In this document: piece after piece, positions 16,658 through 24,498 of the stretch
Layout of the letters: the number at the start of each line of letters is the position of its first letter
How positions within the stretch are numbered: the first letter of the stretch is position 1
From: Halalkalibacter okhensis
GTDB lineage: Bacteria; Bacillota; Bacilli; Bacillales; Bacillaceae_D
Assembly (NCBI RefSeq): GCF_000787375.1
Contig: NZ_JRJU01000004.1
Location: 124,001-188,000 of the forward strand
Reading direction: 5' to 3'
Length of the DNA stretch: 64,000 nucleotides
The notes under the pieces: generated by a model
Databases searched by the model: none
What the model was told of the DNA's origin: nothing
The model's input: the letters and a program-made list of their open reading frames with translations, nothing else
Translations under genes and position numbers: made by a program

Positions 16658-17785
16658 TTACTGTGCATTATTTAAATATTCAAATCCTGTTTTGTCTCTC
16701 TTAGGATCTCTTATCCCAGGCTTTTTATTTGTTTTCTTCTTTTGCTCTACCTCTTTATTTACCTTGCCTAATCCTAACTTAAAATTTAAATCATTTTCCG
16801 TCTTTTTCTGACTTTCAAGTAAATCTTCTCCTGTAATAATTTCTTCCGCCATTTTATAAGCTTGGTCTATAGTTGGCTCAAACTTTTTAAAATCATTTAA
16901 CGTTAATGTTTTTGCATTAGGAGTTTTATTTAATTTATACTCCAAAGTATTTGTTAACCAATCTCGTAAAATCCCAACACAACCAATAGTTCTTTGATAA
17001 AAGTACTCCCAATTATTCATAAGGTCTGGTTGATTTTGTATAGGCAGATGCACTTGAAAAAAACCAATAACATTCTTAAAAGCATTTATTTCTTCTGTTA
17101 ATTCTGCATCATACCTTGGGAAATTTATATCTATACCTCTTCTACTTAGTTGACCACTTAAATTTCTAAAACTCAAAAGTTCATAAGTCCCAAACAGAAT
17201 AATTGGAATTTCGAATTTTGACGCTAATGATTTAATAGTATCCATATGGTTTCTTAAGGCTTTAGAATTGCCTGCCTTAGTCATATGTTGTGCTTCATCA
17301 ATTATTATTACTTTTACCTTTCTGTACTTTATTACATTTTCCAAGGATCTTCTCAAGGTCCTCTTTGTACGTTGGGTATGATTTGTAGGAACTTGACTAC
17401 CGTGAGGTAATCTCTTTTCACTAATTAGTATTTCTTCAACTTTTTGAAGTGCTTCAGTGTAAAAGTCGATCCAATCAAATTTTCCATCCTCTGGTGAAGA
17501 AGCCTCCACCCCTATAATGGGGACAAAACCCTTATCTTGCTGCATTTCATCGTTGTATTGCTTAGTTATCTCCTTTTCCACTTTTCTGAACAGGGTCGTC
17601 TTTCCAACACCACTAGGTCCATAAACCAATAAAACTTTACCTTTGCCTGCAATCTTAATTTTATCCATTAAGTCTAAATATGCTTGTTGTAATGCTGGAT
17701 GTCCTACAGTTCTTTCTTTGAAGTAGTCAATCCTTTCCTTCTCGGTTCGTTCTAATAACTCCATAGGAAAGCCTAATTTATTCAT
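16658..17785 (-). CDS. tnsC: TnsC/TniB AAA+ ATPase regulator of transposition
   Basis: A 375-residue AAA+ protein with Walker A VYGPSGVGKTTLF (about residue 55), Walker B VIIIDEAQH (about 160), sensor-1 region IILFGTYELL and an Arg-rich GQLSRRG. TnsC polymerises on DNA near the target chosen by TniQ/TnsD and activates the transposase. Its start overlaps the TnsAB stop as TAATG, implying translational coupling. The C-terminus is lysine-rich (EQKKKTNKKPGIRDPKRDKTG), possibly contacting DNA or transposase. Confidence 0.92.
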   Translation of the reverse strand: MNKLGFPMELLERTEKERIDYFKERTVGHPALQQAYLDLMDKIKIAGKGKVLLVYGPSGVGKTTLFRKVEKEITKQYNDEMQQDKGFVPIIGVEASSPEDGKFDWIDFYTEALQKVEEILISEKRLPHGSQVPTNHTQRTKRTLRRSLENVIKYRKVKVIIIDEAQHMTKAGNSKALRNHMDTIKSLASKFEIPIILFGTYELLSFRNLSGQLSRRGIDINFPRYDAELTEEINAFKNVIGFFQVHLPIQNQPDLMNNWEYFYQRTIGCVGILRDWLTNTLEYKLNKTPNAKTLTLNDFKKFEPTIDQAYKMAEEIITGEDLLESQKKTENDLNFKLGLGKVNKEVEQKKKTNKKPGIRDPKRDKTGFEYLNNAQ

Positions 17786-20523
17786 TAGAAAAACTCCTCG
17801 TATAAATCAAATTGAGTAACTTCTTCAATTTCGTCTTTAGAAGTTTTTATATCATCATCTACTTTTTGCAAGTTAGTACTTTTAATCTCACTTTTATTAA
17901 AAGCCTTACTATCAGCTTGCTTTTTCGCTAGACTTTTTTTCCCACCTTCAATAACAGTGAGAGATTTTTTAAATGCTTCATCCTTTAACCTTTGAATTTC
18001 TAGCAGTTCATGTGCTTCTGTAGTCCTAAGAAACTTTGCTATATCTAATGCCGATATATTAATTGAATCCTGTGTATTCTTTTTCCTACTTCTTAATTCT
18101 GCCGTAGCAATTTTTATTTCTTTTTCTGTTCTACCTGCAAACTCTAATTCATATTGTGAGTTTAATTTTATCCACCTCTTATTTACATAAGCGTATGCTT
18201 TACTATAATCAAATGGATCGTAACGAACAGGGACTTGTTTTCCCTCAACTGCAGGATTTTGCAACTCATATGACCAGTAATAAACATTGTTTATCTTTAT
18301 CCCATCTCCTATCTGTACTTTGGCAGTCCCTTTTTTTGTTGTCGGTAGTGTAAACATTTCAAAGTTGTAATCATACTTGATATAAGTTTGCTTTCTTTCA
18401 CCTGTTTTCCTAATATTCTGTTGATAAGCATCTCGGGGACTTTGATCAAGTGATATATGTGTCCTCTGATCATATTCTTCATAGAGCCATTGATTTAAAG
18501 CTTCATATAAATGCTCTAAAGTCCAAATTGCTAAGCCTTTTGGATTTGTATCTTTTGTCAACAACCGCACATTATTTTTGGTCATCTGAGTATTTCCTTG
18601 AAGATTATATATGAACATAGTGTTAGTTGTTCCAAATAGCCTTTCACATACTGAGCCAAATCTTGGCTTTGCACCTGGTCTTGTTTTCTTATTACACTCA
18701 TATTGAGCTAGTAAGGTATCAAAATACGTACCTTGAAAATCCTTCCCGCCGTCTACTATGATTGTCTTTGGCATTCTAGAAAATTTATTTACACATTCTC
18801 TTATCGTGTTCATGCATGATCGATAAGACGGAGGATCATAGGTTAAATGAAATGATAAGACTCTTCTTGAATAAGCATCAACCAATAAGCTTAACCACGG
18901 CCTTCCAAGGTTTTTTTGAGTTTTTGAACATATGAGTTCAATATCAAGCTTTGTATGATCAATATGCGCAATCTCAAACGGCCTACCCCCATGTCTTGGT
19001 GTCGTTTGGGTTAACTCCCAATAAACTGGTTCCTTATCATATGCTGCTTTTTTCCCTTTTCTTTTCAACTCTTGTTCATGAGAGGGACGGCGTTCAATTT
19101 GTTTTTCAAATGTCTTTTTAGTAGGTGGATCAAACCCTTTCTCAATGCAATCTAATTTAAAGGAATTATATACAGATGACACATTACGTTGTTTTTTATT
19201 TTCATAAACTTCCGTTATATATATTTCCATTAAATCAATAACATCTTTATTTAATCTTCTTGTTTTATTTCCTTGTTTATGTCGAGCAGGAATTAAACCA
19301 ATATATCCTTTTCCATACTCTCTTACAGCATCATTGTATTTCTTCTTCCAATGTCTCAATGTTCTAGGAGGGACATCCACTACTTCTCCTTCTAGATGCT
19401 TACACAAAAGAAAGTACTTCTCATTTGCCTCTTGAAGGTCAGAGGGACTTGCTGACTTAATAATTTCTTTATATTCTTGAACTTCTTCATCGTGTTTCTC
19501 ATTGGATTCATTTGAAGCAAGTGATTTTATGTATCCTTTTTTTATCAGTTCCTCAACAGAATGTTTAGGTAAAGGAATTATTTTTTCTGCCTCATCTAAT
19601 AAAGAAATTTCAGTTTCCCCAATATTTACAACCATAAACAAGTTTCCGTTCCAGAGGATATTACCACCTATCTCTAGAACAACTTTATTATCTAGTTCAA
19701 TCCCGTCAATGTCTCTATTAACAGTAGTTGCTTCAAAATTTAATAAAGCTACGGCAACCTCTTTATCTATAAAGAGGGGGAACTTTTCAAATTTTTCTAT
19801 TAAAAACCCATCTAAATCTACATAGATTTCACCTAAGATAATTAACTTATATATATCATCTACACTGAATTGAGCATCCTCAACAGACAATAAATCATCA
19901 AGAGTTATCCCTAAATCAGATTTAATATAGTTAGTAATGATGTTTCTACTAGTTACCGAAACGGATGGATTTTCTTCTAATAAATAATCTTCTAAAAAAC
20001 GGAGATTCTCCTGAAGAGTCCAGTTTATCTCCTTAGAACTTCTTACTCGAAAGGATAAACCTTGCTCCTTAGCGTACTCTTCAGCTGGTGGGCATCTCCA
20101 TACCCCATTTTCATCCAAGATGTACCTCTCAGGTGATTCTGCCATCTTCTTGGATAACTCCTCTTCTGTCTTCCACTCTTCCCAACCGATAAAGTCTTTG
20201 GAGATTACAAAAAAGTCTGCAGTATATCTGTGACCTCTATTCTTACCATTTATTTTGTAATTTAGTTTGAACGAAGGAGGTTGATCATAAAATTCGTATA
20301 CGTCGTCATCAAACTCCATTAAATAAATTGCTGCTAACTCAAGTTTGTGACTCTCGAATTGAATCGTTACACCCATTTTCTTACTAGAGTAAAAACCAGG
20401 TACGTTTTTTCCGCTACTTTTAACTCTTCTTGCTGGATCAGATGAGCGAATATTATTGATGAATAATTCCTGTTCATTACTAATACCTTGTTCTTTGCAA
20501 AACACATCAAAATTGTTGATCAT
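17785..20523 (-). CDS. tnsAB: TnsA-TnsB fusion transposase
   Basis: At 912 residues this is a fusion. Residues 30-170 match the TnsA endonuclease: ESHKLELAAIYLMEFDDDVYEFYDQP, YTADFF (Asp 103) and WEEWK (Glu 116, Lys 118). A linker with a helix-turn-helix region (about 380-480) follows. The TnsB DDE core has Asp 522 (IAHIDHT), Asp 591 (IIVDGGKDF) and Glu 627 (SVCERLFG), a D-to-E spacing of 36, and a Mu-type C-terminal beta-barrel (about 720-775). TnsA cuts the 5' ends and TnsB the 3' ends, so a full cut-and-paste reaction is expected. ATG 20523 follows AAAGGAG. Confidence 0.92.
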   Translation of the reverse strand: MINNFDVFCKEQGISNEQELFINNIRSSDPARRVKSSGKNVPGFYSSKKMGVTIQFESHKLELAAIYLMEFDDDVYEFYDQPPSFKLNYKINGKNRGHRYTADFFVISKDFIGWEEWKTEEELSKKMAESPERYILDENGVWRCPPAEEYAKEQGLSFRVRSSKEINWTLQENLRFLEDYLLEENPSVSVTSRNIITNYIKSDLGITLDDLLSVEDAQFSVDDIYKLIILGEIYVDLDGFLIEKFEKFPLFIDKEVAVALLNFEATTVNRDIDGIELDNKVVLEIGGNILWNGNLFMVVNIGETEISLLDEAEKIIPLPKHSVEELIKKGYIKSLASNESNEKHDEEVQEYKEIIKSASPSDLQEANEKYFLLCKHLEGEVVDVPPRTLRHWKKKYNDAVREYGKGYIGLIPARHKQGNKTRRLNKDVIDLMEIYITEVYENKKQRNVSSVYNSFKLDCIEKGFDPPTKKTFEKQIERRPSHEQELKRKGKKAAYDKEPVYWELTQTTPRHGGRPFEIAHIDHTKLDIELICSKTQKNLGRPWLSLLVDAYSRRVLSFHLTYDPPSYRSCMNTIRECVNKFSRMPKTIIVDGGKDFQGTYFDTLLAQYECNKKTRPGAKPRFGSVCERLFGTTNTMFIYNLQGNTQMTKNNVRLLTKDTNPKGLAIWTLEHLYEALNQWLYEEYDQRTHISLDQSPRDAYQQNIRKTGERKQTYIKYDYNFEMFTLPTTKKGTAKVQIGDGIKINNVYYWSYELQNPAVEGKQVPVRYDPFDYSKAYAYVNKRWIKLNSQYELEFAGRTEKEIKIATAELRSRKKNTQDSINISALDIAKFLRTTEAHELLEIQRLKDEAFKKSLTVIEGGKKSLAKKQADSKAFNKSEIKSTNLQKVDDDIKTSKDEIEEVTQFDLYEEFF

Positions 20524-20541
20524 TGATGATTCTCCTTTACT

Positions 20542-21357
20542 TTAATTAAAGAATAGTATTGAGAGCTTTTTCCAATTATTATCAAGATAAGCATAAACGT
20601 TATTTATATCTAGAGGATCGAATTTCACCATAACTTTACTACCGCTAAGGTTCGGGTTCAGGAAGTCACGCGTCCAATAATAAATATTGTTGAACCTAAT
20701 TCCCTTTCCACTAACTATCCTTAATTCAATTTGGGGTAAACATAAAATGATGAAATGTTGATCATACTCTACTCTTGCTGGTAATCTACGTAAAGTACTT
20801 TTTGAGTTGAAAATTTCTCTTGGACTTGTTCCCATATATGTCATTTGCTGATCATAAACCTCATATAACAAAGATGAGATAAACAAATGTAATTCATCAA
20901 AACACCACGGTGAACGACATCGTTCCACCATTCTCTCGATCAACTTGCTTACATTAATGAACAATTTCTCACACAAATGTTTTGGATAGGTAATTTTTTG
21001 AATATAATATGCAGATAGTAATTTATCTAACTGCATATTATTAAATACTTTACGATCATCATCGGTTAATGCCATGTTCTTTGGGAGCATTTTGTTTATT
21101 CTCACACATTCCCTAAAGACCATCATTATTGATACATAAGATGGCGACTCCATTGACAAGTCAAATGCGAGAATCCTTTTAGAGTACTCATCCATTAAAA
21201 TAGTAAGCCACGGCCTTCCGAGAGTAATATTTGTTACCGGGCATATTACTGCTGTATCCAGACAAATGTGACACATTACTGCTCTTTCCATAGGTTCCTT
21301 GCCTAGCATCTGTTTAAGCACTGAGTTTGGAATTTTATTCTGCTTTCTAATTGTCAT
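20542..21357 (-). CDS. Degenerate TnsB-like protein lacking a catalytic Asp
   Basis: This 271-residue protein aligns with residues 515-775 of the neighbouring TnsAB: LGRPWLTILMDEYSKR versus LGRPWLSLLVDAYSRR, SPSYVSIMMVFRECV versus PPSYRSCMNTIRECV, and the C-terminal FNNIYYWTRDFLNP versus INNVYYWSYELQNP. The first catalytic Asp is Cys 32 (CHIC for AHID). The central Asp cluster is shifted (TDDDRKVF) and the distance to Glu 130 (CEKLF) is only about 30. It has no TnsA or HTH domain. The frame is uninterrupted and starts in an ATGA overlap with tniQ, so it looks maintained. Probably a catalytically dead transposase-like partner; the role is unknown. Confidence 0.85.
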   Translation of the reverse strand: MTIRKQNKIPNSVLKQMLGKEPMERAVMCHICLDTAVICPVTNITLGRPWLTILMDEYSKRILAFDLSMESPSYVSIMMVFRECVRINKMLPKNMALTDDDRKVFNNMQLDKLLSAYYIQKITYPKHLCEKLFINVSKLIERMVERCRSPWCFDELHLFISSLLYEVYDQQMTYMGTSPREIFNSKSTLRRLPARVEYDQHFIILCLPQIELRIVSGKGIRFNNIYYWTRDFLNPNLSGSKVMVKFDPLDINNVYAYLDNNWKKLSILFFN

Positions 21358-22619
21358 ATTTGATAGCTCCTTTTTAAATTATTCCATTTCTCTTGAACTG
21401 CTTTCTCCTTTAAAAAGCCATTACCTAAAATCCTTTCCACCTGCCTTCTACTTGGGTATATAGCTTGGGAAAATAATGACTTAACTGCTTGCTCAAGTTT
21501 TAATAACTTTAACTCCTCATTTTGTTGGCGATTTTTTTGAGCATGATAAGAATAATTAGCCTTTATTTGTTCGCATTCATCTTTGTACTTTTTTGAGAGT
21601 AGTTTACGATCACAACCAATCCTTCTTGCTAATTCACTTATTGATACTGGTTCTTTTTCAATGATGGCTTTATGTAAAATATTTCTTATCTCAAAATGGT
21701 CATATCTTTCTCTTTGATTGAAAAGTTCTTCTTCAGAATGTATCAGTCTTACGTCTTTACTCCTTTCTAGAAATTCAATGAGTGAAATTCCTAACATCTT
21801 TGAGATTTGCAATAAATATTTAATACTAGGATTGCTTTTTCCAGTCATCCATGAAGTAAATGTTGATTTAGGTACTTTAAGGTATCTTGCAGCTTTAATT
21901 GCTGAGTCATCAAAATTAGAGCTAACATAAAAATGTATGGACTCTTTAGGACTCTCATTAGAAAAAGTATTTTTCTTTTCAGCCAACAATTCGCCAATAA
22001 GAGAAACATCTTTATGTGATTCATCTTTGTAACTTTCTGGATGAATTAGATTATTTATTGTGCCTAACCATTGACCACATTTGGAACAAGTGCCTGGCAC
22101 TGATTTTCTATTTATTACTGATACAAATTGTCCACAATGCACACATATATTTTTTAGTGGAGACTTATGTTTTAGACATGTGCCAACAAGTTGAAAATTC
22201 CAAATTAGTTGATCATAAATAATCATTCCTTTAACCCTATCTTCCTCATAGCACAAAGGACACCATGATTTGGTCTTTTTCAGTAAGCCCCTATTTGGAA
22301 ATATTTCTGAAAAAGCTTTCAAAGTAGTAAAACTTAAATCTGTTCTACCAGTGAATTTTTCAGTTAACTCAATAAATTCCCCAGCTAATTTTCCTAATCC
22401 ATTAATTCCAATAGCTGAATCATAGAAACCATCTCCCCCTCTAGAAGAGATCTTTGATAAGTATTCTTTTCCTAATAATGGTGTATAGACTTTGGATATT
22501 AGACTTCCAGTTAACACACAATGCGCTTCTGAAAGCCTTATGATGTAACTAGTTAAAGACTCAACAAAAGGTGTTCCTATCCCTATTGGCTCAATATTAT
22601 AGAGAGTACTCCTATCCAT
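21354..22619 (-). CDS. tniQ: TniQ/TnsD-family target-selection protein (first paralogue)
   Basis: The protein has 421 residues. Zinc ligands appear as C120-x2-C123 (SWCPLCYEE), C148/H151, C159-x2-C162 and C178-x2-C181 (TCSKCGQWLG). Residues about 225-280 (IKAARYLKVPKSTFTSWMTG) read as an Xre-like helix-turn-helix, and a second HTH (ISELARRIGCDRKLLSKKY) lies near 315-340. It is the first gene of the tns operon and the closest to ssrA, so it is a candidate for recognising the tmRNA attachment site. Its start is preceded by a hairpin that pairs the ribosome site. Confidence 0.88.
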   Translation of the reverse strand: MDRSTLYNIEPIGIGTPFVESLTSYIIRLSEAHCVLTGSLISKVYTPLLGKEYLSKISSRGGDGFYDSAIGINGLGKLAGEFIELTEKFTGRTDLSFTTLKAFSEIFPNRGLLKKTKSWCPLCYEEDRVKGMIIYDQLIWNFQLVGTCLKHKSPLKNICVHCGQFVSVINRKSVPGTCSKCGQWLGTINNLIHPESYKDESHKDVSLIGELLAEKKNTFSNESPKESIHFYVSSNFDDSAIKAARYLKVPKSTFTSWMTGKSNPSIKYLLQISKMLGISLIEFLERSKDVRLIHSEEELFNQRERYDHFEIRNILHKAIIEKEPVSISELARRIGCDRKLLSKKYKDECEQIKANYSYHAQKNRQQNEELKLLKLEQAVKSLFSQAIYPSRRQVERILGNGFLKEKAVQEKWNNLKRSYQI

Positions 22620-22630
22620 AATTTTCTAAC

Positions 22631-22647
22631 ACCCCACTTTTTGGGGT
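22631..22647 (-). promoter_or_regulatory. tniQ: Hairpin sequestering the tniQ ribosome binding site
   Basis: On the minus strand ACCCC and GGGGT pair around a 7-base loop, and GGGGTG is the only SD-like sequence before ATG 22619, at about 10 bases. Pairing would hide it and limit translation of the first transposition gene. Confidence 0.45.
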
Positions 22648-22721
22648 ATTATTGACATTAGGGACATACCTTTATACCTGTCTTATATTTCTGAATATTC
22701 ACCTCTCTTACAACAACAAAA

Positions 22722-22774
22722 AAGCACCGTTTAATAAACCTACATTTTAAGTAAGTTTTTATTAAACGGTGCTT
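22722..22774 (-). terminator. Strong terminator downstream of ssrA
   Basis: A 17-bp perfect stem (AAGCACCGTTTAATAAA and its complement) with a 19-base loop is followed on the minus strand by TTTTTTGTTG. It would stop transcription from ssrA before the tns operon. Confidence 0.85.
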
Positions 22775-22874
22775 CCGTGTTAGTCAATATTTTTTTAGAT
22801 AAACTAATTTTTTTAGAACAACTAATTAAACAAAATCTTCCTCAGTTTAATAAGCGGCAAGGTAATTCCAAGTA

Positions 22875-22924
22875 TTTTGAAGTATATTCTTGCCTAAAGT
22901 TTTTTGAAGCATATCCTTACCTAA
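22875..22924 (-). repeat. Two 23-bp direct repeats, possible TnsB-binding sites
   Basis: 22875-22897 and 22902-22924 agree at 20 of 23 positions and are spaced 27 bases apart. The 10-base TAAGCGGCAA also occurs twice (22851 and 22922). A TGTGACTT terminus on the minus strand begins at 22950, about 28 bases from the ssrA 3' end, comparable to Tn7's distance from glmS. Spaced repeats behind a TGT terminus are what a Tn7-like right end looks like; the assignment is inferred, as no matching left end was found. Confidence 0.45.
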
Positions 22925-22977
22925 GCGGCAAAATTATGGTTCAAGTCACAGCAGTCATGCGGTTCACGGTATGGTTT

Positions 22978-23620
22978 TGGTGGAGACGGTGGGACATGTT
23001 TTTCCAAGCTTTCGCATTGGCACTGACTATATCTTGAACTTGATCACCATCAAGCCCCTTGGCGTATTATGAAGCATATATATTTGCCAGATTCCTGACT
23101 GAATGCTCCATCCTAGTACTACCTAACTTAAATAGGCAGCCTATAAGTCGATACACGGCTGTTGGATTACTCCACATACCGCTCGATGTTACCTTATCAT
23201 CAAAAGATGACGTAGACTTCATCGATAAAGCCAAGTTATCACTCATGTGTCACCACACGAGGCGACTATTTCCATAATCGAACCCACGTCCAAGAATAAC
23301 GACACTTACGCTTCTACGAGCGTAGTCACTGTATTAGCATTTCGCCAACACTTCGGCCCAATGACAGGCTTCCATGAGGCTAGTCTGATTGTTCTCTTCC
23401 TTCACCCTCAGACGGAGGGTAACCGGCGTAGCCCACTTAGAGTGAGTCCCAGATCCTACCACATGGGCGATGGAGGGTGGAACCGCAAAGCGCTATTAAG
23501 CTGCTAGTGCGAAGTTATTGTTTTCTTTGCCAGTTAAATGGCTTTGGCGTTTTAACGAGGCCGACCCCCTCGACTCGCCACGCAAGTACGACCTATCCCT
23601 GTCGAATCCAAAACGTCCCC
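22978..23620 (-). ncRNA. ssrA: tmRNA gene interrupted by a group I intron
   Basis: The 5' end GGGGACG at 23620 and the conserved GGATTCGACAGGGATA are intact. The tag frame (23496-23531) encodes GKENNNFALAA followed by TAA. The acceptor stem closes with CGTCTCC, then ACCA ending at 22978. Exon 1 is 23277-23620 and exon 2 is 22978-22994; joining them gives GGGTTCGATTCCC, a perfect T-arm, in a mature RNA of 361 nt. Without splicing the T-arm is split by 282 nt. tmRNA with SmpB (encoded next) rescues stalled ribosomes and tags the peptide for proteolysis. Confidence 0.95.
22995..23276 (-). ncRNA. Group I intron in the tmRNA T-loop
   Basis: The intron is 282 nt and has no homing endonuclease frame. 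P1 pairs exon CGAU with internal guide GUCG, with the obligatory U-G wobble at 23277/23266, extended by UA/UA. P10 can pair GGA of the P1 loop with UCC of exon 2. The 3' end is a G (22995). The S element AAGAUAUAGUC (P7 3' strand) is canonical. A P8 hairpin CUUGAU/AUCAAG, a P5 hairpin UGGA/UCCA and a P9 hairpin CCAA/UUGG are visible. I could not place P7 5' and P3 with certainty. Confidence 0.88.
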
Positions 23621-23718
23621 AAGATAAGAGTTAGCTATGAGAGTGTTACTCACACGCTAAGCGTAAAACACTTCGTCCAGAACAATAAGTATTTACTACT
23701 GTCTCGCTCTGGACTTTT

Positions 23719-23746
23719 ATTATAGCACACTGACAACCCGTTGCAA
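23719..23746 (-). promoter_or_regulatory. ssrA: ssrA promoter
   Basis: TTGCAA and TATAAT with a 16-base spacer and a TGC extended -10 lie about 100 bases upstream of the mature 5' end. The 5' leader contains a hairpin with GTCCAGA/TCTGGAC arms that would be removed during maturation. Confidence 0.7.
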
Positions 23747-23779
23747 CTGGTAATTATCTACCAATAACAAATATCGTAT

Positions 23780-24253
23780 TTAGCCTTTCATACGTTCTTT
23801 CAACGCACGATCCACTTCACGCTTCGCATCTTGCCGTTTCAGCGTCTCACGCTTATCGTAGTTCTTCTTACCCTTCGCAAGACCTATCAACACTTTAGCA
23901 AAGCCATTTTTAATATATACTTTCAGCGGAACAATTGAATACCCTTTTTGCTGCGTTTGCCCTATCAACGTATTGATTTGCTTCTTATGAAGAAGCAGCT
24001 TACGCGCACGGGTTGGCTCGTGGTTGTAACGATTCCCTTGTTCATACTCACTAATATGCGCATTATGAAGATACATTTCTCCATTAGAAATACGCGCAAA
24101 TGAATCTTTCAAGTTCATACGACCGGCTCGCATTGATTTTATTTCTGTTCCTTTTAGAACAATTCCTGCTTCATAGGTTTCTTCAATAAAATAATCATGA
24201 CTGGCTCGCTTGTTTTGAGCAATTACATTACGATCTTTATCTTTTACAGCCAT
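23780..24253 (-). CDS. smpB: SsrA-binding protein
   Basis: 157 residues, the usual SmpB length, with the OB-fold ([26 protein letters not shown]), the NLKDSFARI segment and the basic C-terminal tail ([19 protein letters not shown]) that sits in the mRNA channel during rescue. It binds the tRNA-like part of tmRNA, which is encoded 160 bases downstream in the same orientation. The order rnr-smpB-ssrA is as in B. subtilis. Confidence 0.98.
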   Translation of the reverse strand: MAVKDKDRNVIAQNKRASHDYFIEETYEAGIVLKGTEIKSMRAGRMNLKDSFARISNGEMYLHNAHISEYEQGNRYNHEPTRARKLLLHKKQINTLIGQTQQKGYSIVPLKVYIKNGFAKVLIGLAKGKKNYDKRETLKRQDAKREVDRALKERMKG

Positions 24254-24319
24254 CTCCTACACCCTTTTGTTCATGCGACATTTCTTTCTATGATAGCAAA
24301 AATATGAGAGGTTAGTCAA

Positions 24320-24362
24320 AGAGTGCCCGGAAAAAGGCGGGGTTCCTTTTTCTGGGCACTCT
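24320..24362. terminator. Hairpin between rnr and smpB
   Basis: An 18-bp imperfect stem (AGAGTGCCCGGAAAAAGG with its complement) lies downstream of rnr. It shares the pattern GGGCAC-TGAAAAAGGAACC with another hairpin at 33.5 kb, so it may be both a terminator and a member of a dispersed repeat family. Confidence 0.6.
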
Positions 24363-24498
24363 TTTCGCACTACTAAATGAAAGCTCTTTCTAAGCGCAAT
24401 GGGAGTCGCTCGTTTTATAAACCTAGAAAGGAATGCCTTCCTCTCTAGGCAACAAATGAATCCGTTAACCAATTGCAAGAAACCTCTCCGAATCAAGA

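Larger units (their letters stand above)
22620..22977. other. Gap between tns operon and ssrA: hairpins, repeats, candidate transposon end
   Basis: This 358-base stretch has no gene. From left to right it holds the translation-control hairpin (22631-22647), the long terminator (22722-22774), an A/T-rich zone, two 23-bp direct repeats (22875-22924) and a candidate transposon terminus near 22950, followed by 27 bases up to the tmRNA 3' end. Confidence 0.6.

Noticed and set aside
15305-22619. CRISPR-associated transposon (CAST)
   Set aside because: TnsAB fusion and dual TniQ fit, but no Cas effector genes or repeat array are visible in the window.
23037-23725. Several open frames of 60-90 codons on the plus strand
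   Set aside because: They run antisense across the tmRNA and its group I intron; structured RNA explains the sequence.
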